DNA of 64,000 nt from Rhodocyclaceae bacterium (GTDB lineage: Bacteria; Pseudomonadota; Gammaproteobacteria; Burkholderiales; Rhodocyclaceae). The stretch's first letter is position 1, and every line of letters begins with the position of its first letter. The notes under the pieces are model-generated. The model was not told the origin of the DNA. It was given only the letters and a program-made list of their open reading frames with translations, and searched no databases. The stretch lies in the NCBI GenBank assembly GCA_016702335.1, contig JADJEF010000003.1, positions 62,001 to 126,000 on the forward strand, read 5' to 3'. The translations under genes were made by a program, and so were the position numbers. Of this stretch, positions 1-8,464 are shown piece after piece.

Positions 1-632
1 CGGTCGCCGGTGTCGCGGCCCATGGCGTCGTTGACGCGGCCGAAGCCGTCAAGTCCGATCAGAATCAGTGCCATGGTGGATTGGTTGCGCCGGCAGTGCG
101 ACATGGCCATCTCGATGCGCGCGGTCAGCCAGGCCCGGTTGGGCAGACAAGTCAGTGAATCGTAGTGGAGCAGGCGCTTGGCCTCGCTCTGCAATCGCTG
201 GTATGAGGCCTTTTGCAGGCGTATCCGTTCCAGGCGGGCGCGCAGTGTGTTGAGTAGTTCCTCGCGTTGAAAGGGCTTGGTGACGTAATCGTCGGCACCC
301 ATGTTCATGCCCTCACGCACATCCGAGTGGTCACCTTTCGCCGTCAGAAAGATGAGCGGTATGGCATTGGTGATCGGGTCGGCGCGCAAGGCAGCGAGCA
401 GACCATGGCCGTCCATGACCGGCATCATCACATCAGAAAGCACGATGTCGGGCAGGTGCTCGCGCGCGAGATTGATGGCCTCGGCACCGTTTTCAGCAAC
501 GAATACTTCGTAGCCCTCGATTTTGAGCAGGCGGACCAGGTTTTTTCGGATCGCGTCGTCGTCCTCCGCAACCAATACGCGCGCAGAGTCCGCTAGCGTG
601 TCCGGGTGTTCATCAGAGGATCCTTGGCGCAT
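1..632 (-). CDS. Response regulator with REC and GGDEF domains (5' part; continues off the left edge)
   Basis: The minus-strand reading frame opens with ATG at 632 and runs off the window. Residues about 18-135 form a receiver domain: acidic pocket VLVAEDDDA, phosphoacceptor Asp in LSDVMMPVMDG, and the conserved Lys in YVTKPF. A linker helix leads to the start of a GGDEF domain (DSLTCLPNRAWL, then LIGLDGFGRVNDAMG), so the protein is a predicted c-di-GMP enzyme controlled by phosphorylation. The active-site GGDEF loop and any following EAL domain are outside the window, so cyclase versus phosphodiesterase activity cannot be judged. It is divergent from the VanZ-like gene. A GTG nine bases upstream of the ATG is an alternative start. 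Confidence 0.85.
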   Translation of the reverse strand, partial: MRQGSSDEHPDTLADSARVLVAEDDDAIRKNLVRLLKIEGYEVFVAENGAEAINLAREHLPDIVLSDVMMPVMDGHGLLAALRADPITNAIPLIFLTAKGDHSDVREGMNMGADDYVTKPFQREELLNTLRARLERIRLQKASYQRLQSEAKRLLHYDSLTCLPNRAWLTARIEMAMSHCRRNQSTMALILIGLDGFGRVNDAMGRDTGD

Positions 633-995
633 GCTTTTCACGATACTACGGGTACTTGATGCGTCGATTATGCAACGGGATGCCGTTTCCGGGCAGCTTG
701 TCCGATTCATCACGTTGGCGAATGTACGTTTGGCGCATGATGGCTGAGGTTTGCAATGTCGCCCCGTCAGCGTCCCGGAGGCCAGCGTCTGGCCGGTCAA
801 GGCCCCTCTGGCGGATGATCTACCGAAACAGCGAAATGTGGCCAATAACAAGAATGTTCACGGAGATCGATCTGACGCTTGAGGGCGGAAAGCTGGTCGT
901 AATTGGCTCGGTATAATCATCGTCATGGCCCTGCACTGCCCTAGTTTTGTACCTTGTTCTGTGGCTGCCAACAGTTCGGCAGATGGCAGTTCGCG
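633..995. promoter_or_regulatory. Divergent intergenic region with a candidate -10 element
   Basis: No convincing gene lies here. A perfect TATAAT occurs at 912-917 on the plus strand and would start transcription near 924, ahead of the VanZ-like gene. I could not find a good -35 hexamer at the usual distance, so the promoter call is tentative. Short open frames in this stretch look random. Confidence 0.35.
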
Positions 996-2030
996 ATGCG
1001 CCTGAGTTACCGCCTGACGCTGATCGGCTTGCTACTGACCATTTGCGTCAGCTTGGTACCCTTTGTTGGCTGGCGATTTACCGGTGCGGCACCGCTAGAA
1101 TTTTTGTTTGCGCCCTGGCCACGCGTTGTCACGCCGATTGATGTGGCCACTAACATACTTGCCTACGTGCCCTTGGCGGGCCTGCTGACGCTGACGCTGC
1201 GCGCATGGTTCCGGCCCCTGCCGGCGGCGATTCTGAGCGTGACGATGATGGCAACGCTTAGCCTGACGCTTGAGTTTCTACAAAACTACCTGCCCAGTCG
1301 TGTGCCCTCGAATCTTGATCTGGTGGCCAACAGTTTCGGTGCGCTGGTGGGTAGCCTGTTTGCCCTGCGCTGGGGCTATCTAGTTGGTTCCGGCGGTATT
1401 CTCCTGCGACGCTGGCAGCGCGTTCGCGACGAAGGCCGCGCGCAGGAGGCGGGGATCGCCGTGCTAGGCCTTTGGTGTCTGGCGCAGTGGAGCCCGCGCA
1501 CACCATTGTTTGGCTTTGGCGGCATGCGTCAGATGCTGGGAATCGAGGCCCCGGGAGCGTTTTCTGTCGAGCGTTTCGTGATTTTCGAATCGCTTGCCGT
1601 GGCTGCCGGCACACTTGCCGCCGGGTTGGTGGCGGCCTCGTTGCTGCGCCGGTATCGACGCACCTTGGCCGTCGCAGTGCTCGTCATCGGCATGCTGATC
1701 AAGACCGTGGGCGTGATGCTGCTCGATGGACCTAGTGATTTGCTGGCCTGGGCCTCCCCGGGCGCACTGCGTGGGATGGCGGTGGGCATCACTTTGCTGC
1801 TCGTTTGTGCCGGTTTTCATGGTGGCTTGCGCAATGCCATTGCCGCGAGCGCTATTTTGCTGGCCACCGGCGTGAATAATCTGATCCCGGACAACCCATA
1901 TCTTCTCCCCGAGTTGCCTGCGTTTCCAGCGGCGCAGTGGCTGAATTTTGATGGTTTGTCTCGGCTGTCGGCGGTGATCTGGCCCTTTGTGGCGTTGAGC
2001 TGGCTGATGGCGGCCCGGAAAGAGCGATGA
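996..2030 (+). CDS. VanZ-like family integral membrane protein
   Basis: The protein has 344 residues and is strongly hydrophobic, with about eight predicted membrane segments. The N-terminal third carries the VanZ-family pattern: a helix start near DVATNILAYVPLAG, then LTLEFLQNYLPSR and SNLDLVANSFGALVG. VanZ of enterococci gives low-level teicoplanin resistance, but in Gram-negative bacteria the role of these proteins is unknown. I take the ATG at 996 (MRLSYRL), which precedes a signal-anchor-like helix. A TTG at 954 would add 14 unlikely residues. The stop overlaps the next start by 4 bases, so it heads a tightly packed plus-strand operon. Confidence 0.75.
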   Translation: MRLSYRLTLIGLLLTICVSLVPFVGWRFTGAAPLEFLFAPWPRVVTPIDVATNILAYVPLAGLLTLTLRAWFRPLPAAILSVTMMATLSLTLEFLQNYLPSRVPSNLDLVANSFGALVGSLFALRWGYLVGSGGILLRRWQRVRDEGRAQEAGIAVLGLWCLAQWSPRTPLFGFGGMRQMLGIEAPGAFSVERFVIFESLAVAAGTLAAGLVAASLLRRYRRTLAVAVLVIGMLIKTVGVMLLDGPSDLLAWASPGALRGMAVGITLLLVCAGFHGGLRNAIAASAILLATGVNNLIPDNPYLLPELPAFPAAQWLNFDGLSRLSAVIWPFVALSWLMAARKER

Positions 2031-2377
2031 TCGACCCGCCTGACGATTTGCCCAACTCGCTAAGCGCGCTGCGTGATGAGCTGCGTCAGTTTTGCGCCGC
2101 CCGTGGCTGGCACGCCTATCACAACCCCAAAAACCTCTCGATGGCGCTGATTGTCGAAGCCGCCGAGCTGGTCGAGCACTTTCAGTGGGCGACGCCCGAG
2201 GAGTGCGCGGCGCTGGATGACGCCAAGCGCGGTGAGGTGGCCGACGAAATCGCCGATGTGTTGATCTACCTGACCGAGTTGGCCGATGTTCTGGATATCG
2301 ATCCACTGCAAGCGGCACGTGCCAAGATTGTCAAGAATGCGGTCAAATACCCCGCTCCGCGAAAGGAAAGTGAATGA
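2027..2377 (+). CDS. MazG-like nucleotide pyrophosphohydrolase
   Basis: A 116-residue all-alpha NTP pyrophosphatase of the MazG/RS21-C6 (dCTPase-like) group. Such enzymes split non-canonical or surplus (d)NTPs into the monophosphate and pyrophosphate. The metal-binding pattern is visible as E44-x-x-E47 in VEAAELVEHFQW and E74-x-x-D77 in ADEIADVLIYL. The family's usual length is about 100-120 residues, so it appears complete. The ATG overlaps the VanZ-like stop (ATGA), and its own stop overlaps the ferredoxin start, suggesting translational coupling. The exact nucleotide substrate cannot be told from sequence. Confidence 0.85.
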   Translation: MIDPPDDLPNSLSALRDELRQFCAARGWHAYHNPKNLSMALIVEAAELVEHFQWATPEECAALDDAKRGEVADEIADVLIYLTELADVLDIDPLQAARAKIVKNAVKYPAPRKESE

Positions 2378-2682
2378 GCCACTTCAAGCACCATGTATTT
2401 TTCTGCACCAATCAACGCGCTAACGGTGATGCTTGCTGCAATGATCACGGTGCCAGTGACATGCGCGCCTATGCCAAAGACAAGGTCAAAGCGCTTGCGG
2501 ACAAGATTCCTGAGCGTGTGCGCGTCAATATGGCGGGTTGCCTTGATCGCTGCGCCGAGGGCCCCGTGATGGTGATTTATCCCGATGCGGTCTGGTATAC
2601 CTACGTCGACAAGAACGACATTGACGAGATCATTGACGAACACCTGATCAGTGGCCGCGTGGTGGAAAGGTTGCGCGTCTGA
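2374..2682 (+). CDS. Thioredoxin-like (2Fe-2S) ferredoxin domain protein
   Basis: A 102-residue protein of the shethna-type/thioredoxin-fold 2Fe-2S ferredoxins, recognised by the N-terminal HHVFFCTNQR and the C-terminal pair in MAGCLDRCAEGP followed by VMVIYPDAVWY. Candidate cluster ligands are C11, C21 or C22, C56 and C60. Small soluble members like this are common in betaproteobacteria and have no assigned partner. It overlaps the pyrophosphatase upstream (4 bases) and shares a TGATG junction with the hydrolase downstream, so all three are probably made from one transcript. Whether the three act together is unknown. Confidence 0.8.
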   Translation: MSHFKHHVFFCTNQRANGDACCNDHGASDMRAYAKDKVKALADKIPERVRVNMAGCLDRCAEGPVMVIYPDAVWYTYVDKNDIDEIIDEHLISGRVVERLRV

Positions 2683-3326
2683 TGTCGCGCCACGAACGCC
2701 ATCTGCTCGATGGCCCGGACGGCAAGATCGAAGTCTTCGTCGAGCCGACCGAGACACCCCAATCCGCCGCCGGTCTGGTTTTGATTGCCCATCCGCACCC
2801 TTTGTTCGGCGGCACCCCAGACAACAAGGTGGTGACCACGCTGGCGCGGGCTTTTCGCGATCTGGGCTGCATTACCCTGCGGCCGAGTTTTCGCGGCGTC
2901 GGTGCCAGCGAGGGGGAGCACACGCATGGCGACAAAGAGACCGACGATCAACTGGCCGTGCTTGCCTGGGCGCAACAGCGCTTCGGGCAGGACTTACCGG
3001 TGTATTTGGCGGGGTTTTCCTTCGGTGCCTTTGTCACTACGCGCATGGCCAAGGTGCTTGCCGAGGCCGGCCGGCCGGCGCGGCGGCTGGTGCTGGTGGG
3101 CACCGCGGCCGGGTATGTCGAAGGCGCGCGCAGCTACGATACCGAAGCCGTCGCCGCCGACACGCTGGTGATTCATGGTGACCGTGATGAAACTGTGCGT
3201 CTGGAAAATGTCCTCGCTTGGGCCGAACCGCTGGAGGTGCCCGTGGTGGTCGTGGCCGGGGCCGATCACTTTTTCCACCGCAAGCTGCATCTGATACGCA
3301 GCATCATCGAGCGCGCATGGAACTGA
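2682..3326 (+). CDS. Alpha/beta hydrolase
   Basis: A 214-residue serine hydrolase fold. The nucleophile elbow is GFSFG with S113, the acid is likely D167 or D169 in VIHGDRDETV, and the catalytic base is H196 in AGADHFFHRK. The N-terminal block LVLIAHPHPLFGG with NKVVTTLARAF is typical of the small COG2945-type hydrolases that lack a large cap domain. The substrate is unknown. No signal peptide is seen, so it is cytoplasmic. Its start shares one base with the ferredoxin stop, and its 3' end overlaps thiS by 10 bases. Confidence 0.8.
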   Translation: MSRHERHLLDGPDGKIEVFVEPTETPQSAAGLVLIAHPHPLFGGTPDNKVVTTLARAFRDLGCITLRPSFRGVGASEGEHTHGDKETDDQLAVLAWAQQRFGQDLPVYLAGFSFGAFVTTRMAKVLAEAGRPARRLVLVGTAAGYVEGARSYDTEAVAADTLVIHGDRDETVRLENVLAWAEPLEVPVVVVAGADHFFHRKLHLIRSIIERAWN

Positions 3327-3517
3327 TCATTAACGGGGAAACGCTCACGCTGCCGGCCCACCTGACGGTCGCGGCACTGCTCGAGCAGCGCGGGCTCGCC
3401 GGCAAGCGTTTGGCGGTAGAGCGTAATGGTGAGATCGTTCCCAAGGGTCAGCATGCCGGCACGGTATTGCAAGCCGGCGATCGTATCGAGATCGTAGTGG
3501 CCGTCGGGGGCGGATAG
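3317..3517 (+). CDS. thiS: Sulfur carrier protein ThiS
   Basis: A 66-residue ubiquitin-like protein beginning [12 protein letters not shown] and ending in the required C-terminal Gly-Gly (AVGGG). The tail is adenylated and converted to a thiocarboxylate, which donates sulfur to ThiG when the thiazole ring of thiamine is built. The internal ATG at 3317 is chosen because it gives the canonical beta-strand start; a longer in-frame opening upstream would add an Arg/Gly-rich stretch that is only the hydrolase gene read out of frame. It overlaps the hydrolase by 10 bases and precedes thiG by 46 bases. Confidence 0.9.
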   Translation: MELIINGETLTLPAHLTVAALLEQRGLAGKRLAVERNGEIVPKGQHAGTVLQAGDRIEIVVAVGGG

Positions 3518-3563
3518 GCGCGACATCGTAGAATCCCCCGTTTTGTGCCTTCCAACATGTGCC

Positions 3564-4349
3564 ATGACTGATTCACTGACCATCGCCGGCAAGGCGTACT
3601 CCTCCCGACTGCTGGTAGGTACCGGTAAGTACAAGGATTTTGACGAAACCCGGCGTGCCGTTGATGCCTCGGGTGCGCAAATCATTACTGTCGCCATTCG
3701 CCGTACCAATATCGGCCAGGAGCCGGGGCAACCGTCCTTGCTCGATGTGCTGCCCATGGATCGCTACACCTTGTTACCCAATACCGCAGGTTGCTACTCG
3801 GCGGACGACGCGGTGCGCACCCTGCGCCTGGGGCGTGAGTTGCTGGATGGGCATTCGTTGGTCAAGCTCGAAGTGCTCGGCGACAAGGACACGCTGTTTC
3901 CCAATATGCCGGAAACGCTGAAAGCTGCCGAGACCTTGGTCAAGGATGGCTTTCAGGTCATGGTGTATTGCTCCGACGACCCGATACAGGCTCAGATGCT
4001 CGAAGACATTGGCTGCGTGGCGGTGATGCCGCTGGCCTCTCTGATTGGTTCCGGCATGGGCATCCTGAACCCGTGGAACCTCAAGCTCATCATTGAAAAA
4101 GCCAAGGTGCCGGTGCTCGTGGATGCCGGTGTCGGGACGGCCTCTGATGCGGCCATTGCAATGGAGCTGGGCTGCGACGGGGTGCTGATGAATACCGCCA
4201 TTGCAGCGGCAAAAGACCCCGTGCTTATGGCCGGGGCCATGCGCAAGGCAGTGGAGGCCGGGCGCGAGGCGTATCGCGCAGGCCGCATGCCAAGGAAACT
4301 CTATGCCGCCGCCCCCAGCTCGCCTACTGGCGGGATGATTGGTTCCTGA
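3564..4349 (+). CDS. thiG: Thiazole synthase ThiG
   Basis: A 261-residue TIM-barrel enzyme that condenses 1-deoxy-D-xylulose 5-phosphate, dehydroglycine and ThiS thiocarboxylate into the thiazole phosphate of thiamine. The Schiff-base lysine is K101 in LVKLEVLGD, and the phosphate-binding loops [18 protein letters not shown] and LMNTAIA are intact. Start chosen at ATG 3564 ([10 protein letters not shown]), the usual family start; an upstream in-frame opening adds seven residues without support. The gene is next to thiS as in many proteobacteria. No thiamine riboswitch was recognised upstream, so regulation is probably set at the head of the operon. Confidence 0.95.
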   Translation: MTDSLTIAGKAYSSRLLVGTGKYKDFDETRRAVDASGAQIITVAIRRTNIGQEPGQPSLLDVLPMDRYTLLPNTAGCYSADDAVRTLRLGRELLDGHSLVKLEVLGDKDTLFPNMPETLKAAETLVKDGFQVMVYCSDDPIQAQMLEDIGCVAVMPLASLIGSGMGILNPWNLKLIIEKAKVPVLVDAGVGTASDAAIAMELGCDGVLMNTAIAAAKDPVLMAGAMRKAVEAGREAYRAGRMPRKLYAAAPSSPTGGMIGS

Positions 4350-4368
4350 ACGCGCTGGCCCCAAGTTC

Positions 4369-5271
4369 ATGCGGATAGGGCTGCGATCCGGCGTCATGCT
4401 CGCGGTACTCATCGGGTCGCCGGCCTTGGGTCAGGACGCCGAAACTCTGCGCGTGCCTCCTTTGGTCGAGGCACCGGCAGAGACACCAGTCGAGACGCCA
4501 GTTGTCGCGCCAGTTGTCGCGCCTGTGGCTCGCGTGGCCAACCCCGATCGCATAGGCTACGCATTTTCCGACCCACCGATCTTATTGCGCCAGCGGCTGA
4601 TTGGCTTGGCTCACGGCTTGCGTTTGCTGGGTCGGACGTGTTTGCTGGATCCGGAATTCAGCCTGGCCGCCGAGCAGGCCTACGCGGCATGGTTTGCCCG
4701 CCAGGGGCCGGCGATCGAGGTCATGAGCCTGGATCTGGAGCGTTGGTATTTCGGCAACTCCGTGCCCGAACCGAACCCTGCGGCGCGAATGCGCGACGTG
4801 GTTCGTTTGCTTGGTTTGCGCACTGAGCTGCGCCCGCTGGGTGCCGATGAGCAACGGGCTGCCTGCGCCAGCTATGCGCAAGCAATAGCCGGCCCGCGCT
4901 ATGACTTTGTGGCACTGCTCGAGGAAACAGCGCGCGAACTCGCGGGGAAAGCAGAACCTGCTCCATCCGAGCTTGTCGAGGCAAGTGTGGCACTGCCCGA
5001 GACATCTGCTGCGGAAGCCGACGTCGTTGCCACGGATGCCGTTGAGGCCGTTGATGCCACGTTGGTCGGCGCAGGAAGTGTCGAAACAGGAAGGGGCGAA
5101 ACTGAGGCCGGCGCGGGCGAGTCCGGCGTAGCTGAACCGGTAGTTCAGCCTGTCGCATCGCCTGAAGAACGGCGCGAATTGCCCGTGATGGCAGCGCAAC
5201 CTGCTACCGAACCCTTGGGCGAACTGGATATCGCCAGCCCTCCAATTTTTGTCGAAGCTACTCATGAGTGA
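4369..5271 (+). CDS. Unrecognised exported protein, Pro/Ala/Glu-rich
   Basis: A 300-residue product with a clear signal peptide ([21 protein letters not shown], cleavage probably after Gly-Gln or Ala-Leu-Gly). After it comes a low-complexity linker built from [10 protein letters not shown] units, then a compact region at about residues 58-190 with [28 protein letters not shown] and an Arg/Trp-rich helix, the only part likely to fold. The C-terminal 100 residues are acidic and Ala/Val/Glu-rich, probably disordered. I do not recognise a family. ATG 4369 is preferred to an upstream TTG (4339) because it starts the signal peptide. The stop lies inside the trmB start region (ATGAGTGA overlap), so it is translated with trmB. 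Confidence 0.65.
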   Translation: MRIGLRSGVMLAVLIGSPALGQDAETLRVPPLVEAPAETPVETPVVAPVVAPVARVANPDRIGYAFSDPPILLRQRLIGLAHGLRLLGRTCLLDPEFSLAAEQAYAAWFARQGPAIEVMSLDLERWYFGNSVPEPNPAARMRDVVRLLGLRTELRPLGADEQRAACASYAQAIAGPRYDFVALLEETARELAGKAEPAPSELVEASVALPETSAAEADVVATDAVEAVDATLVGAGSVETGRGETEAGAGESGVAEPVVQPVASPEERRELPVMAAQPATEPLGELDIASPPIFVEATHE

Positions 5272-5971
5272 CACCCCTGACGCAACGAACTTCGGGCACG
5301 GCCCGCATATCCGCAGTTTTGTTCGCCGTCTGGGTCGGCTGTCGCCCGGCCAGGCGCGTGCCGTCGCGCAGGGGCTGCCGCGCTGGGGAATCGAGCACGG
5401 GCAGTCATTGCTGCACTACCCCGAGGTGTTTGGTCGTAGCGCGCCTGTGATCATGGAGATCGGTTGTGGCATGGGGGAAACGACCGCGCATATCGCCGCT
5501 GCGCAATCTGCATGCGACTTCATTGGTATCGAGGTGCACACCCCCGGTGTGGGCAGCCTTTTGAAGCAGATCGACGAGCGTGGCCTGACTAACCTGCGAG
5601 TTATTCAGCATGATGCGGTGGCGGTGGTGAGCGACATGATCGCGGCGGATTCGCTGCGTGGCATCCATGTCTTTTTCCCTGATCCGTGGCCGAAGAAACG
5701 CCACCACAAACGGCGTTTGCTGCAACTGCCTTTTGTCACCGAGCTGGCCAAGCGGCTTGCCCCTGGCGGCTACCTTCATTGCGCTACCGACTGGGAAGAG
5801 TACGCGCAGCAAATGGTCGAGGTACTCGGCGCATGTTCGCTACTGCGCAATACCAGCGCCAGTGCAGACGGCTTTGCGCCGCGGCCCGCTTATCGGCCGC
5901 AAACCAAGTTCGAGACGCGCGGGCTGCGCCTTGGGCATGGCGTATGGGATCTCGTGTTTCAGCGCATTTAG
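5264..5971 (+). CDS. trmB: tRNA (guanine-N7-)-methyltransferase TrmB
   Basis: A 235-residue SAM-dependent methyltransferase that makes m7G46 in the variable loop of tRNAs. The SAM loop is EIGCGMGE (about residues 65-72), followed by the family signature [19 protein letters not shown] 5264 is taken as the start; the upstream in-frame TTG is unlikely. It overlaps the exported-protein gene by 8 bases and is the last gene of the plus-strand operon, followed by a good hairpin terminator. The thiG-trmB neighbourhood is usual in betaproteobacteria. Confidence 0.93.
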   Translation: MSDTPDATNFGHGPHIRSFVRRLGRLSPGQARAVAQGLPRWGIEHGQSLLHYPEVFGRSAPVIMEIGCGMGETTAHIAAAQSACDFIGIEVHTPGVGSLLKQIDERGLTNLRVIQHDAVAVVSDMIAADSLRGIHVFFPDPWPKKRHHKRRLLQLPFVTELAKRLAPGGYLHCATDWEEYAQQMVEVLGACSLLRNTSASADGFAPRPAYRPQTKFETRGLRLGHGVWDLVFQRI

Positions 5972-6002
5972 AGGGACGATTTGCTAGGTCTGGCGGCAGT
6001 GG

Positions 6003-6032
6003 GATGCGATTGCCCTGATCGCATCAGCTTTT
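6003..6032 (+). terminator. Rho-independent terminator after trmB
   Basis: An 8-bp perfect stem GATGCGAT / ATCGCATC with a 7-base loop is followed by AGCTTTT. It lies 32 bases beyond the trmB stop and separates it from the convergent solute-binding protein gene. Confidence 0.6.
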
Positions 6033-6108
6033 CCAAGTCCTGCACCAGCGCACTTATTGCACTGAAAACAAATGGAGTCTTATAGGCAATTGATCGCGCG
6101 ACGCTGCC

Positions 6109-7221
6109 TCACTGGCGGAGGCTGTTCATCACCGAGGTCAGGCTGAAGTCGTATTTCCTGATTTTTGGGTTGTACTTGCGGGAAAAGCGTGAAAAGTCCA
6201 GCTTGGACCAGTTGCCCTCGCCAAAGGCCCGCGTATACGAATCAACATTCGTTGCGTCTATGGCACCAAACACTTCCGGCTTGATTTCGGTGCCATTGTC
6301 GGCGGCAAAATCGATACCGTGGGCGTGGTCATAGATGGCCACCAGACTCCAGCCGCCCGTCATGAAGTGACCGCCGACCGTCACCACCATTTCATTGCTC
6401 TTGACGGCTTTCAGCGCCGCAGTCGACCAGTTCAATCCGCCAAACAAGATGTCCTTGCCTGGCGTCTTGCCGGCTTCTCGCGCGGCTCGCATGGCCCCCA
6501 TGGCCATCGGGTCGTTCGCGGCCCAGATGATTTTCAGGTTCGGATAGCGCAAAAGCCCGCGCTTGGTCATTTCGTAAGCCTTGATTTCCTCGAACTCGCC
6601 CCAGATTTCCTGCGTCAGTTTGACCTCCAGGTCGGTTTCCATGAGCGCCCGGTCCAGACCGCTCTTGCGCTCGGTCGATGCCGGCGTGACCCGATTGCCT
6701 GAAATGGCCAATAGCTCGGGTGCCTCCATGCCGCGCTTCTTGGCCTCAGCGAAGAGATATCTGGCGATCTTGTAGCCCGCATCCACATTGTTGGGTGTCA
6801 TGGTGCCCAGCCAATGCTTGTATTTGCTCCGGGGAATGCCGTGCGTAAGCTTCTGTTCGTCACTGAGATCGTTAAAGATCAAAAAGGTCTTGATCCCCGC
6901 GTCATCCAGCGGCTTGATGGTTTCGGGCGCGACCAGCTTTTCATTGACCAGCACCACATAATCCGGCTTGTTCGGACGTGCAGCAATCTCGCGGGCCATC
7001 TGCGACTGCATAAAGTGATTGCGTTCGACATACAGAACTTCCAGGGTGATTCCGAGATCCTCCGCGGCTGCCTTCATGAAGGCGGTCACCATCATCCAGT
7101 ACGCTTCGTCCGACTTGCCGGGATTGATAAAGGTTACATGGAGCTTTTCGGCAGCAAACAGGCCACAGGAAAAGATCATCGCCAGACAAATCAGCAGGGA
7201 ACGCAGCGCTCGACTTCTCAT
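6109..7221 (-). CDS. Periplasmic substrate-binding protein, sugar-type (Peripla_BP_4 / type 1 fold)
   Basis: A 370-residue protein with an N-terminal signal peptide (MRSRALRSLLICLAMIF, cleavage near AA-EKL). The mature part has the two-lobed type 1 binding-protein pattern: VTFINPGKSDEAYWMMV, then PDYVVLVNEKL, LLAISG and IIWAANDPMAMGAM. Start chosen at ATG 7221 so the signal peptide is N-terminal; a longer opening adds 29 residues of no known kind. No permease or ATPase gene is adjacent, so it may feed a sensor or a transporter encoded elsewhere. The ligand cannot be predicted. Confidence 0.75.
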   Translation of the reverse strand: MRSRALRSLLICLAMIFSCGLFAAEKLHVTFINPGKSDEAYWMMVTAFMKAAAEDLGITLEVLYVERNHFMQSQMAREIAARPNKPDYVVLVNEKLVAPETIKPLDDAGIKTFLIFNDLSDEQKLTHGIPRSKYKHWLGTMTPNNVDAGYKIARYLFAEAKKRGMEAPELLAISGNRVTPASTERKSGLDRALMETDLEVKLTQEIWGEFEEIKAYEMTKRGLLRYPNLKIIWAANDPMAMGAMRAAREAGKTPGKDILFGGLNWSTAALKAVKSNEMVVTVGGHFMTGGWSLVAIYDHAHGIDFAADNGTEIKPEVFGAIDATNVDSYTRAFGEGNWSKLDFSRFSRKYNPKIRKYDFSLTSVMNSLRQ

Positions 7222-7644
7222 ATCCGCCTCATTGAAGTAACCATCGATAACAGAGGGATAAGTATACATGGCCGCGTTTGGCGGTCGAAGCGGCTCGAAA
7301 TGCTCCAACAGCAGTTCTCAATTCAGGGTCTTTTGAATTTCGAGTGGGTTAAGCGGCGTGAGGGTTGATCGTGCTGAAATCGCGCTTACCGGCAAGGAGG
7401 AAGACGACGGTGCGGGCGGTCTCGGATGTCCTTTTGTCGGCTATGGTGTCGTGCGTCCCGTGGTGTAGTTCTTTCGCGAACCCGACACCGGCTGTTTTGG
7501 CGTATCGTACGCCGTGTGCATGAGGCAATGGCTGAGCGCCCCGATGAGGGTTATTGATGCTCTGCGGTGACTCACAGCGCACCTGAGTACGCCAGTGCGC
7601 TGACCCGCCCTGGCCCACTGCGAACCACCTGAAAGGAGTACGTC
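7222..7644. other. Intergenic region between two divergent binding-protein genes
   Basis: About 420 bases without a convincing gene. It must hold the promoters of the two divergent solute-binding protein genes, and a TATACT-like -10 is present on the minus strand at 7266-7261, but no matching strong -35 was found. A Shine-Dalgarno AAAGGAG stands just ahead of the ATG at 7645. I see no repeats or RNA structure that I would defend. Confidence 0.4.
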
Positions 7645-8421
7645 ATGACGCGTCGAATCATTTTCTCTTTACTTGGTGCAGTAAGTATTGCGGCCTCTGG
7701 CAGCGCATTCGCAGACAAGGTTGTTATCGCCGGCGATTTCTGGTGCCCGTTCAATTGTGATCCCAAAGGGGCGAATCCCGGCTACATGGTGGAAATCGCA
7801 AAGCTCACACTCGGCAAAGCCGGACATACCGTCGACTATCAGATCAAGCCCTGGGCGCGTGCTATCGATGATGCGCGCTCTGGAGCGATTAGCGGCGTGA
7901 TCGGCGCGGTGGTTGATGATGTGCCCGATTTCGTCTTTCCCAAGGCCGAACTCGGCGCGGTCTCCGATGCCGCTTTTGTGCTCAACAGCAGCAACTGGGT
8001 GTACAAGGACATGGGCTCCCTGGAGCAAGTCAGCATAGGCGTAATCAACGGCTATGCCTATAGCACCAAGGAGCTCAATGACTACATCAAGAAGAACGCC
8101 AAGAACAGCAAGCGGGTCCAGTTCGCCAACGGCGACAACGCTCAGGAAATGAGCGTCAACAAGCTCGTCGGCAAGCGCATGGATGTCATCATCGAAGCCC
8201 CTGCCGTATTCTGGTACACCGTGAATCAGATGAAGATGCAGGACAAGGTCAAGGCGGCGGGTGTCCTCAGTAAGCCGGCAAATACCTATATTGCGTTCTC
8301 GCCGAAGAATCCGAAGTCCAAAGACTACGCGCAGCTGCTTTCAGACGGTATCGACGACTTGCGCAAGTCAGGTGAATTGAAGGTGATCCTCAAGAAATAC
8401 GGGTTGGAGGATTGGAAGTGA
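7645..8421 (+). CDS. Periplasmic substrate-binding protein, amino-acid type (SBP_bac_3)
   Basis: A 258-residue exported protein with a signal peptide ending SGSAFA-DKV. The mature chain has the family-3 layout: VIAGDFWCPFNCD, a MVEIAKLTLGKAGHTVDY strand-helix, then KPWARAIDDARSG, and a C-terminal DLRKSGELKVILKKYGL. Two Cys in WCPFNC close to the N-terminus may form a disulfide. The start is fixed by an AAAGGAG 8 bases upstream. It stands alone with no permease or ATPase gene, so it may serve a remote transporter or a chemosensory or signalling partner. It is convergent with hemW. Confidence 0.8.
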   Translation: MTRRIIFSLLGAVSIAASGSAFADKVVIAGDFWCPFNCDPKGANPGYMVEIAKLTLGKAGHTVDYQIKPWARAIDDARSGAISGVIGAVVDDVPDFVFPKAELGAVSDAAFVLNSSNWVYKDMGSLEQVSIGVINGYAYSTKELNDYIKKNAKNSKRVQFANGDNAQEMSVNKLVGKRMDVIIEAPAVFWYTVNQMKMQDKVKAAGVLSKPANTYIAFSPKNPKSKDYAQLLSDGIDDLRKSGELKVILKKYGLEDWK

Positions 8422-8464
8422 CCCCATCAAAGTCTGCCGGCTTCCAACCGCACATTGCGGACCG

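Noticed and set aside
1464..2318. A 284-codon minus-strand open frame
   Set aside because: It lies antisense across the VanZ-like and MazG-like genes and its product is rich in Arg, His and Gln, typical of a shadow of GC-rich coding DNA.
7349..7618. An 89-codon minus-strand open frame in the gap between binding-protein genes
   Set aside because: It has no ribosome-binding site, no recognisable domain, and biased composition. It is probably random.
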